Positions 25,365 through 38,075 of a stretch of DNA of 64,000 nucleotides are shown here, piece after piece (positions within the stretch are counted from its first letter, which is position 1; the number at the start of each line of letters is the position of its first letter). The stretch covers positions 46,093,151-46,157,150 of the forward strand of contig OY829538.1 of NCBI GenBank assembly GCA_963691705.1. Reading direction: 5' to 3'. Source of the stretch: Viola odorata (taxonomy: Eukaryota; Streptophyta; Magnoliopsida; Malpighiales; Violaceae). The position numbers and the translations under genes are program-made. Below the pieces are notes generated by a model. It saw only the letters and a program-made list of their open reading frames with translations. It did no database searches and was not told the origin of the DNA.

Positions 25365-26540
25365 AATATTGAATGATGTGACATCATTCAACCCAAGAAT
25401 TCAACCCAAGAGTTCAACCCACCTCTTCAACCTATTTACCATTTCCGAAGAAGCAAGCAAGCATAAGCGACGAACACAACAACTCTGCACCAAGAATGGC
25501 CTCGTCCTTATTTTATCACTGGTCTATTTCCTCCTGCACGAAAATCCAACCCCTTACCCCAAACCAATTCAATCCCCGTCACCAACACTCACTTTAAAGA
25601 ACACCTTTCTTCAATTCAAGAATTTCAGTTCCCTCACGCTTCAATTTCATTTTTTGGTAACTAGGGTTTGAGAGAAAATAGAGATTTTGAAGTTTAGGAA
25701 TTTTGGGTTGTGTTTTGCGGGGAAGAAGAGAAGGTAAGGTGAGGAGGGATAAAGATTTGGGTCATAAGCTGGAGCGTGGGCCCTAGTTGTTGGCATGATA
25801 ATGTGGGGTTCACTTACTATTAATTTTTTTAAATGCCAAGCTAAATTTTTTTTAATATTCAAATAAGTAATGTGGGATAATAATATAAGAAAATAATTTT
25901 TGAAATTTCTGAAAAATAGGAAACAATTTTATAAACGCAGGGACCTCAAGGGTCCAATTTTACAAAGGTAAGGACTCTAGAGATGCAATGTAGAACGCAA
26001 GAACCTCTATGCTCCAAAAATGCAAACGTAAAAGCTCCTAAAAAATTGATAGATCCCCCCCCCCCAAAAAAAAAATACTCAAGTTTGAGTACAAATAAAA
26101 AATTGTATGCCTAATTGATCCTCATACTTTATTAGCTAAGCACACGACTTGAAATTAGAAGAAAAATGCAATTCCTTTCATTTCAATTTTTCATTTCTTC
26201 TGTGTACTTCAATATTCCCATAAGGACAACAACAATAACAATCATTACAAAGAAAGAAGAAACCCTAAAAAAAGTTGCAAAATGAGAGGTTGCTTAAAAA
26301 AGAAGAATTAAATCAATTAATCAAATCAAGAAAACCCCTTGAGTTTTTAGAGAAGAGCTTCCTCTAACAAGTACATGGACTCATCCATCAATTTAGGGCT
26401 CAATCTAAACATTAAAAGTGATCACATCTTTGATGTAAGAGTTTCCTACTTTTATTAGAAGTTTGAGTCTTATAAAATCAATATAAACACATAAAAATTG
26501 GTTATGCTTCTTATAAACCTAAAAAAAGGAATACAAATGA
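25365..26540. other. Intergenic DNA, no supported gene
   Basis: A plus-strand frame to 25671 is leader-like (Pro/Thr/Lys-rich, then 'gggtttgagag'). 25895-26040 contains 'acgcagggacct' and 'gggtcc' phrases that recur near 39250, so it is probably a worn transposon end. 26056-26082 is a C-run followed by an A-run. No RNA gene seen. Confidence 0.35.
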
Positions 26541-26549
26541 GGAAAGAGA

Positions 26550-27510
26550 TATTTAAGGTTTGAAATATCCAAACGATAGACATATACCTAAGCCATTACA
26601 AAATCTACCTACTCCTTCCGTTGAATTCCTCAACATCAAAGTTAGTTTATTCAAAACTATAGTAGGAGGACCTCTTTTGACTCCCCTGAAAAGTCACCCG
26701 ATCAAGTTGTACTTAGGCATTGTGCTTGTGCAAAAACTCACTTACTTGCAAGAAGTTAGAGACTTCTCGCCAATTTTGATAGAACTAGAGCCGAAACTGA
26801 AGATTTTAAGAGAAAAATTGTTAGGGTTTCTCTAGAAAACTCCATTCATTTTTAGTGTGGATGGCAGACAGGTCTATATTTATTTCTTACAAGTGTTCTT
26901 TCTATCTACTATTATTTAAAAATAATTAAGTTATTAATGACGGGACGAAACTAAAAAATAACCCCTCACGTGCGAAATTATAGATGCTTTAAGACTCTTC
27001 TGTTAGCGGCCATCATAACCTTTTATTCATTAGTTCATGTTGTGCTTCCCAAAAATGACTTTTTCCTATGCACAAAAAGAAGTGGAATCCAAGAAATGAA
27101 AGCTTATGCTGCCTTCTTTCGTAGCTCTTTTGACACGTCAATTTGTTTGGGATTGGTTTAGACTGTTGGTTTTTTTTAGTTATGCTCTATTTAAGACGCA
27201 CGACGAAAGATTTTTTTTAACTCCAAGGAGCTACCAAACAGTAGAACAATCGACTTTGTGTCTCAATAAGATGAAATAAACGAGCAGGGTCGTTGCCACA
27301 ATGGTTGGATTGTAAAGTGTTATAATGGAGAAAGGATTAGGAGAACAAAAACAATGTGCAACTTGCCTAGTGAAGGTGCTCCATAGGTGCAGAGCGACCC
27401 ACCTACCCTATGTCCATGTTTACCATACACATTGTATTTTGAAGTGACTGCAACGAAAACAACCTAAACTCAACTACCCTTTATGCCACCACGATCCGCT
27501 TTGGGGCTGC
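26550..27510 (+). pseudogene. RING-H2 gene, decayed copy B, inverted relative to copy A
   Basis: The sequence follows copy A (15192-15850) on the opposite strand. LQEVRDFSPIL occurs near 26740, the 'ctctatttaagacgcacgacgaaaga' stretch near 27190, and CATCLV...THLPYVHVYHTHCIL near 27350-27440. A stop in place of a tryptophan codon then interrupts the RING (27443 region). About 340 bases (26830-27175) are inserted relative to copy A. Several stops and shifts make it non-functional. Confidence 0.6.
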
Positions 27511-27514
27511 AAAC

Positions 27515-28529
27515 GAATTGAGTTGCCTCTGAGACGGGCATGAGTTTTCTCTGTCTAATTCGCTTAATTTTTTACTAGCCAAATCAACTGGGGGTCACGA
27601 GTGAGGCAAGTGCTCGTGATCGTGAGTAGGTCTTATCCTAGACCTAGCTCTCTAATCCCGAGTTTTCTACACGGGGGAGAATCTCACTTTCTTGAGTTTT
27701 CTTATTACTGGATTATTTGTCCCCAATGTTCATCGACTATGCCCTCTTTCATTTATCACATTCGGACTCTGTGGCTTACAAAAACAACAATATCAATCAA
27801 CAATTGACTTGGCTGCTTGAGAACCTATATTTTTTTTGTGCATTCATTTTACTTTTCTTTATCCAGTGATCCATGCTAGTCTAGCAGAGGAAGACAAGGA
27901 AGACTAAAATGCTTTGAAAATCTGTCCTAAAATATGCACACTGTATTGTATTTAAAATAATCATTATTGTTTAAGGGCAGTAATAATTTTTCTTACTTTC
28001 TCCTAAAATTTCTAAACAAACACAAATGCTACTTTCGTGAGAATCTCAAATACCAACCAAACAGCAAAAACTAACATTCCCTGCAACACTCACGAGAATG
28101 ATTCCGGGAGGAAAAGTAGCATTCTTTCAACCACATGCTTGCCTAAATCTAGTTCTCAAAAGAAAAACAAAGAACTAAACTACATTCCCTTAAGTGCTAA
28201 GAATACAATGGAAGACTTGTTTGTAGCACTAAAGGTTCCAACTCATTAAGTAAAACAAAGTTTTCAAAAAGGAATTATGAACAGATTAAGATTAGAATTA
28301 AAGAAAACCATTACAAATTCAATGTATAACAAATTTCTTTTTATTGCAAAGTAAATCTGGCTAGAAGGTGTACAAATGCCGCGTCTTTTCAGGATTTAAT
28401 AATGCATACTAAGTTATTCCTCCAATATAGTCAATTTAAATTAACAGGAAAACAGAAGTACATGCCTCAAAACTTGCAACTTTCTAATTGAACAAGAGGG
28501 AAACAGAAAAGCAGGCCAAATAACACTTA
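27515..28529. other. Intergenic DNA between the RING-H2 remnant and BADC
   Basis: No coding region with family support. The part near 28529 must include the BADC 3' untranslated region. A 'cgtgatcgtgag' segment at 27600-27650 corresponds to the region left of RING copy A (15180-15235), so the duplicated unit may extend this far. Confidence 0.4.
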
Positions 28530-31500
28530 TTAGAGCTTGATACCATGGAATGATGGCAAGACGGCAATAAGAGGGTCTCCATATCCAACCGCCTCTGTTT
28601 CATTTACAAGTAAAGTTAGCTTCATCGAAACAAGAAGTCATTTTGGTTACTAAAATTACATAATAACACAATTTTAATGTTGTCAAATCAGACCGTAATC
28701 CAATAATTTGATTAGAGCGACAAGAGTGAAGAACCACTTTTTCCAACAAACAACATGTTCTCAATGACAGTAATTGTGCAGGGACCATTTTTATCAACAA
28801 ACAATATTTTCTTAATTTTACGTTGAAGGAAAAAAAACAAGGAGTGACTTCACGTGCAAGAAAGCAAAACAGCAAAACAGCAAAGCGGTTTTCTAAGCCA
28901 AGCCAATTATCCAAATTAGGCGACTATGATGAAAATTAGTATATATAGAAGGCTAATATTTCAAAATTAAGATAAACTTGTCTTGATTGGACAGTTAATT
29001 TTATTTATATACTTAAAAAGTTAAACGCAACAAGCTAAGTATCGTAAGACCTATGCAAAAGACTAACATAACAAGTATCAAAGAATACTGATCTCCAAAA
29101 GTTACCGAGTGCAGTAAGTGAGTAAGGACTAGATGATAAGTGGGGGAAAAAGGTTAACTTTCCAAGATCACTTATGGGATGAAGATGGTAAACATTAAAA
29201 CCATACCTCCATCATTAAAGAGAAGCTTTAAGACTTCACCAGCAACATCCGACTGTTTAATACACCATCAAAATCCACCATAAGACAAATCTTATGAATG
29301 AAGCAGCGCAAGATTCATACTTCATAGAAAGAAGAAAAAAAACTCACCTTCACTGGCAGTTCAGTACCGAATTGATCCAAATATCCTATCACCTGTCCTT
29401 CTTTAATTAAATCACCCTGCAAATATAATGGCGGAAATTTTCCCAAAAAAGAGGATAAGATAAGGCATGAGGCCATGGTAGAGGTCATGCACAATGCCAA
29501 GTTCATTTCAACACTAGGATTAAGTGTCAAATTACATAAATAATAGACATAGTTATACATCAGCCTTCACAACAGTATACCCTGTGATATTGAGGTCTTT
29601 CAAAGCATTATGCAATACACACTGTTACATTGAGGAAGTCCACGCGCATTCATAAATTGTCACCGCCATGGTAAGACTACTTGGTTGAGGAACAAGTTCC
29701 ACTGAACATTTGTATGTGCTTTTTGATCTGTCTCTAACTTAAATCTCCTAAAAAACCTACCATGCATTCATAGAAGGACGACACTTAATTAAGGAACAAA
29801 TTCATGATTCTATAATTTCCATGGGCTGTCCAGATTGTCAGCCTGGATCAAGTCCAATGCAACGGTTTAGATAAGTTTACTGAGTTGCTGATATCCATGG
29901 AGAAGTTTTAGGCAACCAGCCCATTAAGTTGAATCTCTAATCCATCTACATCTAAGGTATGACAATATCCACAGTATAAAGCAAGGCAGTATGCAGGTAT
30001 AAGGAACTGTGAAAATTTGAAGGGTCAGTTTGTGAAAAGTTGTGAATTCTCTAAATTCATAGTTGGTTTCACACCTGAACTTATGGATGCCACATCTACA
30101 ATATAATGCATGCATTCCAACCAGTGGAATATCAATTGAATTATTAAACTCCAAGGAAGTTGAGCTTCAATTTAGATCTGGGGTAACAACAACAAAGAAT
30201 CCTCTAAAAACAAAACTTGCAACAACAACCAGACAAATGGGAGCAGAAAGATAAGCAGCTTGCAACAAAAGCCTTAGTTGAAAACTGTGAGCATTTTGCT
30301 TTCAGGCAAACAAGTAGTGTAGGTTCTAGTTTATAGTGTAATAGTAATGTTTCAGTAGTATATAAATACTTGCCTTTTTAGGGGGCTGCTATAGGATACT
30401 CAATGCTTCTCTAAAACCTTTAGGTCCTTACTGTAATAAGACATTTATGTAGATTTATGAATGGCTTGGATTATAAATATGTTTGAAGGTTAAAGGTTTT
30501 GTTTTCTTATTCTAAGGCTATCTCATTTTTTCCCCTAATGCGTCTCTGCTGTGATGTCCAAGGACAATAGGTACAATGACTAGGATGGAATTTAACCATC
30601 TTCTGCCGCTCAGAGGTTCATCACAAAAGCAACTAATACGCAGATGCACCATATCAACAAAGATGAAATTAGGACAGTGAACACAAGTTAAGTAAGTGAC
30701 AAGTTATTCAAAGAAAATACCTCCTTGAAGATGGGTGGCTGCTTCTTTCCTTTCACTGTTCTGTTCCTTCGGAATGAGCCAACCTGACAATGAGGGATGA
30801 ACATTGTTTATTTTACACATAATAGCCTTTTGCGCATGGACAAGAAAGAAAAGGTATTCATGTTATGCAACTTACTGTTGGAGAAGCTACTAGAACATAT
30901 CCACTGGCTCCGGAAGCCTCTAGAGCTGCCAACCTAGATGACTTTCCAAAGGAGACATTTGTGAATGGGGTGGTTTTTTCAGCAGCAGATTTTGATGGCG
31001 GTGGGTTAACAGGAGTTGCTAAAGGTGGAGAAGATGGTGGTGCTGCAGGAGAAGAGTGGAATACAGGACCTTTAGCAGCCTCAATATTTCTCTTTAGATG
31101 CATTTCAAAGTCACCAACCTAACAGAAAATAACAGATGAATAGTAAATTAAGTCTGCATGCATGTACAAGGTCACAACTTGCAAATGACAGATTTGAAGC
31201 CATGATACTAAGGTTTAGAATATATGGAAGATATGGAGCTTTTATTTTCATTACTAGCAGAACTTCACTGAGATGCTGCCAGATACTTTAAAGCAACAAA
31301 GCCATTTTCTCAGCAATCATACAAAATAATGTTTTTCTTTTCCAGAAAAGAATGTATAACACAGAAAATTACAGGTTCACCTTCAATTTCAGCTCAGCAA
31401 TCTGTGTTTCATCACAGACCTCGTGTACCAATGCCTGATGATTTCGGAAAAAGGAAATACAATGTTAGTAGTATGTTAATCCAAGAAGACACAAACAACT

Positions 31501-32409
31501 AATGAAGATGAATATCTTAGATTAAATAAACTAACATGAGAGAGTGAACCAAGTTTTCTGAAGAAAACAAAGTTAACACAATAGATAGCACAAATCAAAC
31601 AAAAGAGGCTACTGAAAGCAGAAGTTGTTTACCAAACGTAACTTTTACAGCAAAGCTGGATGAGTCTAAAGGAGCATGGTAAGTTCTTGAAGCACTTTAA
31701 ATTTAGAAAAGAATCTTGATAAAATAATGGACTTTAACTTGTAAAAGTATGGACTGTTAAAATTCTGGGTGAAAACAACATAGTGAGTATGTACTTGAAA
31801 CTATTAAGCAATTTTACACTACAAATATTAAAACTAAGTCAAGATTTCAATTCAACATCCCAAACTGGAATTCCAAAATAAAATCAAGAAATGTTCATAT
31901 AGAACCAAAATTTGGGTTTGGATCAACATAAGTTAACAAAGAACGGAGCCTAGCATGTTATAAAGCTTTTGAAGAGAAAAGACCCACCTCAAATCCACTT
32001 GGGAAACTGGCAGTTGTGCGGCCGTTCATGGGCAATAAGGCTTGGGTAGCGCCATCTGATGTAGCTGCGGGAACATTGCACGTCATAACACAAAAGATAA
32101 GGAGAACAAAAGAAGAAGAAAAGAAAACAAAATTAGGTAGCAAGAAAAGGATGTCATTAACACAGACCTTGGGACTTAGGTTCAGATGTCTTGACGCATG
32201 AAACCCGCGTTGCATTTCGTCTAATTGGGCAACACAAGAGTTGCTTCTTCGCTACTGTCAATCCTCCGCTGTACATTTCACCTGAGGCAGTGTTGAACAG
32301 TCATAGATCTTAGAGATTGAAATTACAAAAATGGTGATAGTGAAAGTTGAAAGAGAGATAGGGAATGGAAGTTACAGTGGAAGGATCTGAAGAGAGTTGA
32401 AGACTCCAT
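28530..32409 (-). CDS. BADC: BADC, biotin/lipoyl attachment domain-containing regulator of plastid acetyl-CoA carboxylase
   Basis: Nine exons on the minus strand, 32409-32376, 32281-32168, 32064-31988, 31434-31381, 31118-30876, 30783-30721, 29416-29348, 29252-29207 and 28594-28530, give 254 residues with all phases matching. The N-terminus is Ser- and basic-rich, consistent with a plastid transit peptide. A Pro/Ser/Ala linker lies at about 105-150. The C-terminal hammerhead domain includes SFRRNRTVKGKKQPP, GQVIGYLDQFGTELPVK and GYGDPLIAVLPSFHGI. In BCCP the biotin is attached to Lys of EAMK. Aligned by eye, that position here is the Gly of DQFG (about residue 212), so the protein cannot be biotinylated. 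BADCs replace BCCP in the heteromeric ACCase and lower fatty-acid synthesis. The frame is intact. Confidence 0.93.
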
Positions 32410-33105
32410 TGATGATTTTTTGTGTCTTTCTGCAGCTAATGGTTGGTGTGTGTACTGATGAGGATGAAGGTGGTTAGGCAATTAGCTTGTCAAGAGATTA
32501 TAGTTGGATGGGGTTGTTGTGTTAAAGCTGAACAGAGTATTATTATTACATTACAGAACAATGAGCAAGGAGAGTGCTTCGTAATGTCCGCCCGCTCTCC
32601 TCAGGTTCTCCACCAACACAACTATGATGTAGTGAAGTTTTTGGTAACGAAGGGTCCACGCTTTTAGAACACGAATGAAACTAAACTGGTAATTGTGAAC
32701 ATTTTTTTTATCCTAACAACTCCGAATATTTCATTTCATACGTCAAATGACCCTTTAGATTTTTACGGTTGTGTAATTACCTCAAATAAATTTTTATATT
32801 TGTAATTGTCCGGTCCGAAATAAACTTACAGTTGTTTGTCAACCAAAAGTTAGTAGAAAAAAGAATACATAAAAAATGCAAAGACTTCGGGCAATTTTAT
32901 AAAAGAAAAAATTGATTGAATTTGAATAAAAGGTAGAATAGATGAAAATCAAACAATAAATATTAAGCATAACAAACATTCATTACATTCCAAATAGGTC
33001 CGATTATTTAATTTAATTTTAACTCTATTTTCTAAAAACACAAAAAATTATTTTCTATAATTAATATCCCACATAGAATTTAAATAAAAATAAAATATTT
33101 ATGTA
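32410..33105. other. BADC upstream region and AT-rich intergenic DNA
   Basis: The first few hundred bases (32410-32700) are the likely BADC promoter and leader, and no clear TATA box stands out. From 32700 on the DNA is AT-rich with no feature I can support until the target duplication of the Mutator-like element at 33106. Confidence 0.45.
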
Positions 33106-33654
33106 TGTTGAAATGGGAAAAGGTACCCTGGGTTCCTACGGTTATTATTTTTATTTTAGTTGATCCTACTTTTCATTTTCTATTCAATTTGGTCCCAGAC
33201 GTTATTGTTGTTATTAGTCTGAGGTCCCTATCGTCTGAATTGACGGTAACAGTCACTTTTTGCTGTTAAGAGATTTTTTTTCTTTTTCGATTTATTTAAA
33301 CTAAAATGGGCCCCACTAAATAATTTAAAACACACGTTTATCTCTCTCTCCTCTCGTGCGAGCTCATCATCTTCTCCCAAATCATTTTCTGTTTGTGTCG
33401 TTTTGTGTGCGAGTTGATTTAGGTGGAGCAACTAGAGTAAAAGTAAAACGACAACGGGACGACAAACCACGTTGAGATTCCAAAAGATATGTATTCTTAA
33501 CTTTTTAATTTTGCCTTTTGCAGACGTTCGTGCTGTTGTTTTCATCTTTTGGTTGGTTTTCGATTTCTGTAAAGTAAGATTTGTAACCCTTTAATGCGAA
33601 TCATATGGTCCTGTTTTGTAACCCTTTGATGCAAATCATTTTGCTTGGTAGGCC

Positions 33655-36600
33655 ATGACTGTTGTTTTGTGTTTCCATGTGGGTGGAAAGTTTAAATACA
33701 ATCCGTATAGGTATGAGAATCCGACTATTGCTGAGTGGAAGTGTCGGAGGGAAGTAATATCTTATGAGTTAATAGTTTGGATTCTAGGGAGGATGAAAGT
33801 TAACAATGTGGGTAAAAAAATATTTTATAAACAATGGGATAAGGATAAGGACATTGTGGATGTGGATATGAACTTGATTTTACTGCAGTGTGAAATCTCG
33901 TTTGAAATGTTTGTGCAATCTGCAATAGATAATGGTTCTGTGGATTTGTAAGTGGACCATGATGAAAGTCAACCTTTGTTTATTGAAGGTAGACCTAGGA
34001 TTTTACCGTGTGACTTACTGCATAGTCCGGACTCAATACATAGTGATTACTTTAGTAGTAACACAATAGAGTTGGTATGTGGAAGTAATTTTAATATTGA
34101 TGAGGGAGTTAAGTCATTGGGGTTTCCTAGAAACATTAATGAAGAAGCTACCCCTTTCTCTCCATTTTATAACGTTTCAAGCTTGAATTACAATTTTGTT
34201 GACTCTAGTGACGAAGAGATTGAAGGAGATAATATTTTAGGCAGTGGAGATAGGGAAGATGAAGAGTATTTTGGGGTAGAAGGTGGACTTGGAACTTGGG
34301 TGGATGTTCCATACTTAACTAATGATGAGGAGTATAAGGAGTTGAAAAAAGGAGCCAAATCAAAAAAGAAGAATAAAGAGAGGGGTGAGACCAGTGGAAG
34401 TAGAGAAGGGCAAGGGCAAGGTCAAGAGGATGGAGGAAATAGGGTGGAGGAAGATGAGAGAAGGGCAAGAGATGAGGATGATGGTCCTGGTACAACAAAT
34501 TTGTCACTGGAACATGTAAATGATGAGATAGGGGATGATTCTGATGCTAGTGCAGTGTCTAGTAGTTCAGCAAGTGATGCAGACCATGGGAGGAGAAGAA
34601 GAAAAACTTCAAAGCCTTACAAGGCCACTACAAACTACAAAGAAATTCCAAACTCTAAACCTGGGATGATTTTTTTGACTGCACAACAGTTCAAGGATGT
34701 AGTGATAGAACACAATTTGAAGGTGCACAGGGAGGTTGAATTTTCGAAGAATGATAAGATGAGGATAAGAATCAAGTGTTTAGACAAGAGTTGCAAGTGG
34801 TATGTATATTGCTACAAACCAAAGTACACAACTCATTGGCAATTGAGGACTTTAATTTCTAAGCATATGTGCCCTAGGGTGTTCACAAACAGCCGAATTA
34901 ATTACAAGTTGATTGGTAGTCACTTCATTAATGAGAGGAAATCAACTGTTACTGCAATGAAGCAGAAGGACATAAAAAAGTATACCAAAGAAGAACTTGG
35001 GATTGAGATTTCTCAAAGTCAGGCAAGGAGAGCCAAGATGCATATACACCAACATTTTTGTGGTGACTATGAGAAAGAGTTCAGGAGAATATGGGATTAT
35101 GCTCATGAGTTGAAGGACAGCAACCCAGGGTCAACAGTTGTTCTTGAGGCACCAGGTAATGTGTTCTTAAGAATGTATGTCTGTTTTGATGCAGTAAAGA
35201 GAGGGTTTTTGGCAGGATGCAAGCAAGTATTGGGGGTTGATGGTTGTTTTCTGAAGGGGCCATTTAGACAACAACTAATTTCTGTTGTAGGCAGAGATGG
35301 CAATGATCAGATGTTCCCAGTAGCCTAGACAGTTGTGGATGTTGAGAACCACTTCAACTGGATGTGATTTATTGAGACTGTGATGAAAGACTTGCGTATC
35401 ATAGAAGAAGGTTTGGGATGGATAATTCAATCGGATCAACATCCTGTAAGTTTGTTACAATGCCTTACCATACCTTTATTATCACATTTTCTTATGAACT
35501 AATGTATTCTTTTGTGGTGTCATGTATTTGTAGTCAATTATCCATGCATTCAGAGTTTTTATGCCTCAAGCAGAGCATCGAAGGTATGCTAGGCACATAT
35601 TCTCAAAGTGGAGGAAGGGTCGTGATGGAGAGTTATATTCAAGCCTTTACTGGAGTGTGGTCAAGTCAAGTAATTTACCCCAACTGGAAGAGAATTTGGA
35701 GAGGATGTACAACTTTGACCCTGAAGCAGTAGATGAAATCTTGAAGGTACCACCTAAATTCTGGTGTAAGAATTTTTTCCAATGCCTTTCAAAGTCAGAC
35801 GTTGTTGACAATAACATATGTGAGACATTCAATGCATTCATATCAACTGCTAGGCATTTATCTATAGTTACGATGTTTGAAGAGATAAGGATGCTGGTTG
35901 TGCAACGGTTTGTAAAAATGAGAATATATGGGAATTGCACTTTTGCTGGTGATTTCGGGCCTAGGATATAGGGTAAAATTGAGGATTTTAAGGATGCTAG
36001 TGTGTATTGTCATGTTTTTACTAATGGTGATGGTGGTTGGGAGGTATTTAAAGGGACTGGTAAGTTCATTGTCAGGTTTGAAGAGAGGAAATGCAGTTGC
36101 AGAAGTTGGGATTTAACAAGAATACCATGTCAACATGCAATTGCCATTATCTCTCATAGGAGATGTAAAGTTGAAGATTTTGTGGCGCACTGGTATAAGA
36201 AAGATATATTTTTGAAAGCCTATGAGCACTCGATCAAGCCTATTAATGATGAAAGGTTTAGGCGCAAACCATTACAATCAGACATAATAGCCCCACCCAG
36301 GAAAGCTGTGAAAGGTAGACGGAGGGTTTGTAGGATACCAGAGAGCCAAAGAGCAGGAAGAAGAATGCTACAAAATCGGCTAAAAACACAAGGCAAAGAT
36401 GCACATTATGCTTCAAGGCGGGGCACAAATCCACTACTTGTTCAAAACATAGTAGTAGAAATGTGGATGCTGGTGTTATTAGTGAAAGTTCACAATCTGC
36501 AAATATTTTGAGCACACAACACTCTAATACAAATGTGGAAGCATCGCAGAAGAGAAGGAACCAGTATCAAAACATTCAACCACCAAGTAGGCCATTTGTT

Positions 36601-37002
36601 GGGATAGAGTCATTCATAGATCCAGTGACTGGTAACCGTGGTATGCATCTTTCTACTACAATTGAATTTGTTTCTGCTTAATCGTTGTTGATTTATTGTT
36701 GTTAGGCCCGACAAGCGTCAACCGTACCCAGTGCACCAGTACATTAGTCCCAGGCCAGCATACCTACCAGATGGTTTGGAACATATTTGCCTCCTCAATC
36801 TACCACTTCCTCAAGTGCACCAATTCCAGCAAATCCAATACTTGAACAACAACCTGCATATGTCTCAACTCCTGAACAAGAACCTTCAACCATTGCACTC
36901 AACAATGCAGTAGCTGATCAAGCAGTGTCAACTCCAGCTTTTACACAGCCAGAAAAAGAGACGGAGAGGAAGGTCAAAGGGTTCGAAGAACAAAAAACAT
37001 AA
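33655..37002 (+). pseudogene. MuDR-type MULE transposase, several in-frame stops
   Basis: Domains in order: an N-terminal VGGKFKYNPYRY segment, an acidic linker (GQGQGQEDGG region), the MuDR DNA-binding part (FLTAQQFKDVV...CKWYVYCYKP...HMCPRVF), the catalytic MULE domain (VLGVDGCFLKGPFRQQLISV), a SWIM zinc finger (CSCRSWDLTRIPCQHAI, about 36090-36140), a CCHC knuckle (CTLCFKAGHKSTTC near 36395-36435) and a Pro/Gln-rich tail. An 88-base intron fits at 35446-35533. In-frame stops are at 33949 (TAA, unless spliced), 35326 (TAG), 35365 (TGA) and 35969 (TAG). A frameshift lies near 36345, before the CCHC knuckle. The last exon appears to start after 36705. The copy is dead but recognisable along its full length. 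Confidence 0.85.
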
Positions 37003-37179
37003 ACCATAGTGACAATTTGGAAACATTAAAATAAATTGTGAATGATTTTGTACTTAACTATCAGTTTAGTGAACTTTTGGTTTACATTATCTGCAATTTG
37101 GTGAACTTTTGGTGTATGATTTATACAGTGTTGGTGAACAATTTGGTTTACATTATCTGCATAAATCTACATAATACAC

Positions 37180-37425
37180 AAAAAAAAGCATGGTTTACAT
37201 TATCTGCATAAACTGCATAATCTGTAGAAACTACATTATATGCATAAACTACACAAACTAACTAATCTACACAGTCTGCCAAAAACTACACAAACTGACT
37301 AATGTACACAGTCTACCAAAAACTACACAAACTCACAAATCTACTAATCTACAAAGTCTGCAGAATCTACAAACTACACAAACTACCTAAACTACACAAT
37401 CTATGTCATCTGCTAACTTTCCCCA
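37180..37425. repeat. Low-complexity 'ctacacaaactaa' repeats in the MULE
   Basis: The words 'aactacacaaact', 'gactaatctacacagtctgcc' and variants recur about eight times between the two convergent genes of the element. They may be short, slipped repeats. No hairpin or coding function is evident. Confidence 0.55.
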
Positions 37426-37544
37426 CTGCATTCAGAATTGGAAATGAAATACTAACCATCCCTGATTAATTGAAATTATAGTTATACACATTAACAACGA
37501 CTGGAGTATAAAAAACAAATTAATTGGAATTACAGTTATACACA

Positions 37545-38075
37545 TTAACATTCTCCATTTAAATTAAATAGTTGAATTACAAACTGAAACGAATTACACA
37601 AAATCAAACAACGTTCCTCACAATTAAAATAGTAATACATATAAAAAAAACAGAAAGTTATTCCGACTTTTACACCATTCAAGAAGGAACCTGATTTCTC
37701 CAATCTCAATCTATCTAATTGGTCTTGCAAACACGAAACCTCAGCTATTGTCTCCATATGTGCATCTTGCAAATTACCTAGCTTCTTATTCAAGCACCTA
37801 ACTTCACGTTTCAATTCTTCCTCGCTATCTAACAACAGATGAACGACATCTCTTGACCTTTGTAAAAATTGATCAATATCTTGCCATCTAAAATACTTAC
37901 AATTGTGTTTTGGACAATTGTAAAACCTTCTGCCGACGTTCTCCTCCTTCCAACAAACCCACATCTTCGCTTTCTAGCCATAATCGCAAAATCTCGAAGC
38001 ACCAGAGTAACTGTCATCACCAACTTGAGAATTCCTCCTCCAAGTACGACGCGAGGAAACAGAAATATCGGACAT
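37545..38075 (-). pseudogene. GRF-type zinc-finger accessory gene of the MULE
   Basis: From ATG at 38075 the frame runs MSDISVSSRRTW..., then CDYG. It meets a TAG at 37974-37976 and continues KMWVCWKEENVGRRFYNCP and CKYFRWQDID, which is a GRF zinc finger (C-x-C/Y, GRRFYNCP, C-x-FRW). A coiled coil follows (EEELKREVRCLNKKLGNLQD and on), then a hydrophobic tail (ITFCFFYMYYYF). The single TAG probably replaces a leucine codon, because plant GRF fingers often read CGL there. GRF fingers bind nucleic acid. The gene occupies the mudrB position of a MuDR-like element, convergent with the transposase. Its role in the element is unknown. Confidence 0.75.

Noticed and set aside
33949..33951. TAA as proof that the MULE N-terminal frame is dead
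   Set aside because: The TAA lies within GTAAGT, a good splice donor, so it may be intronic. The later stops are the firm evidence of decay.
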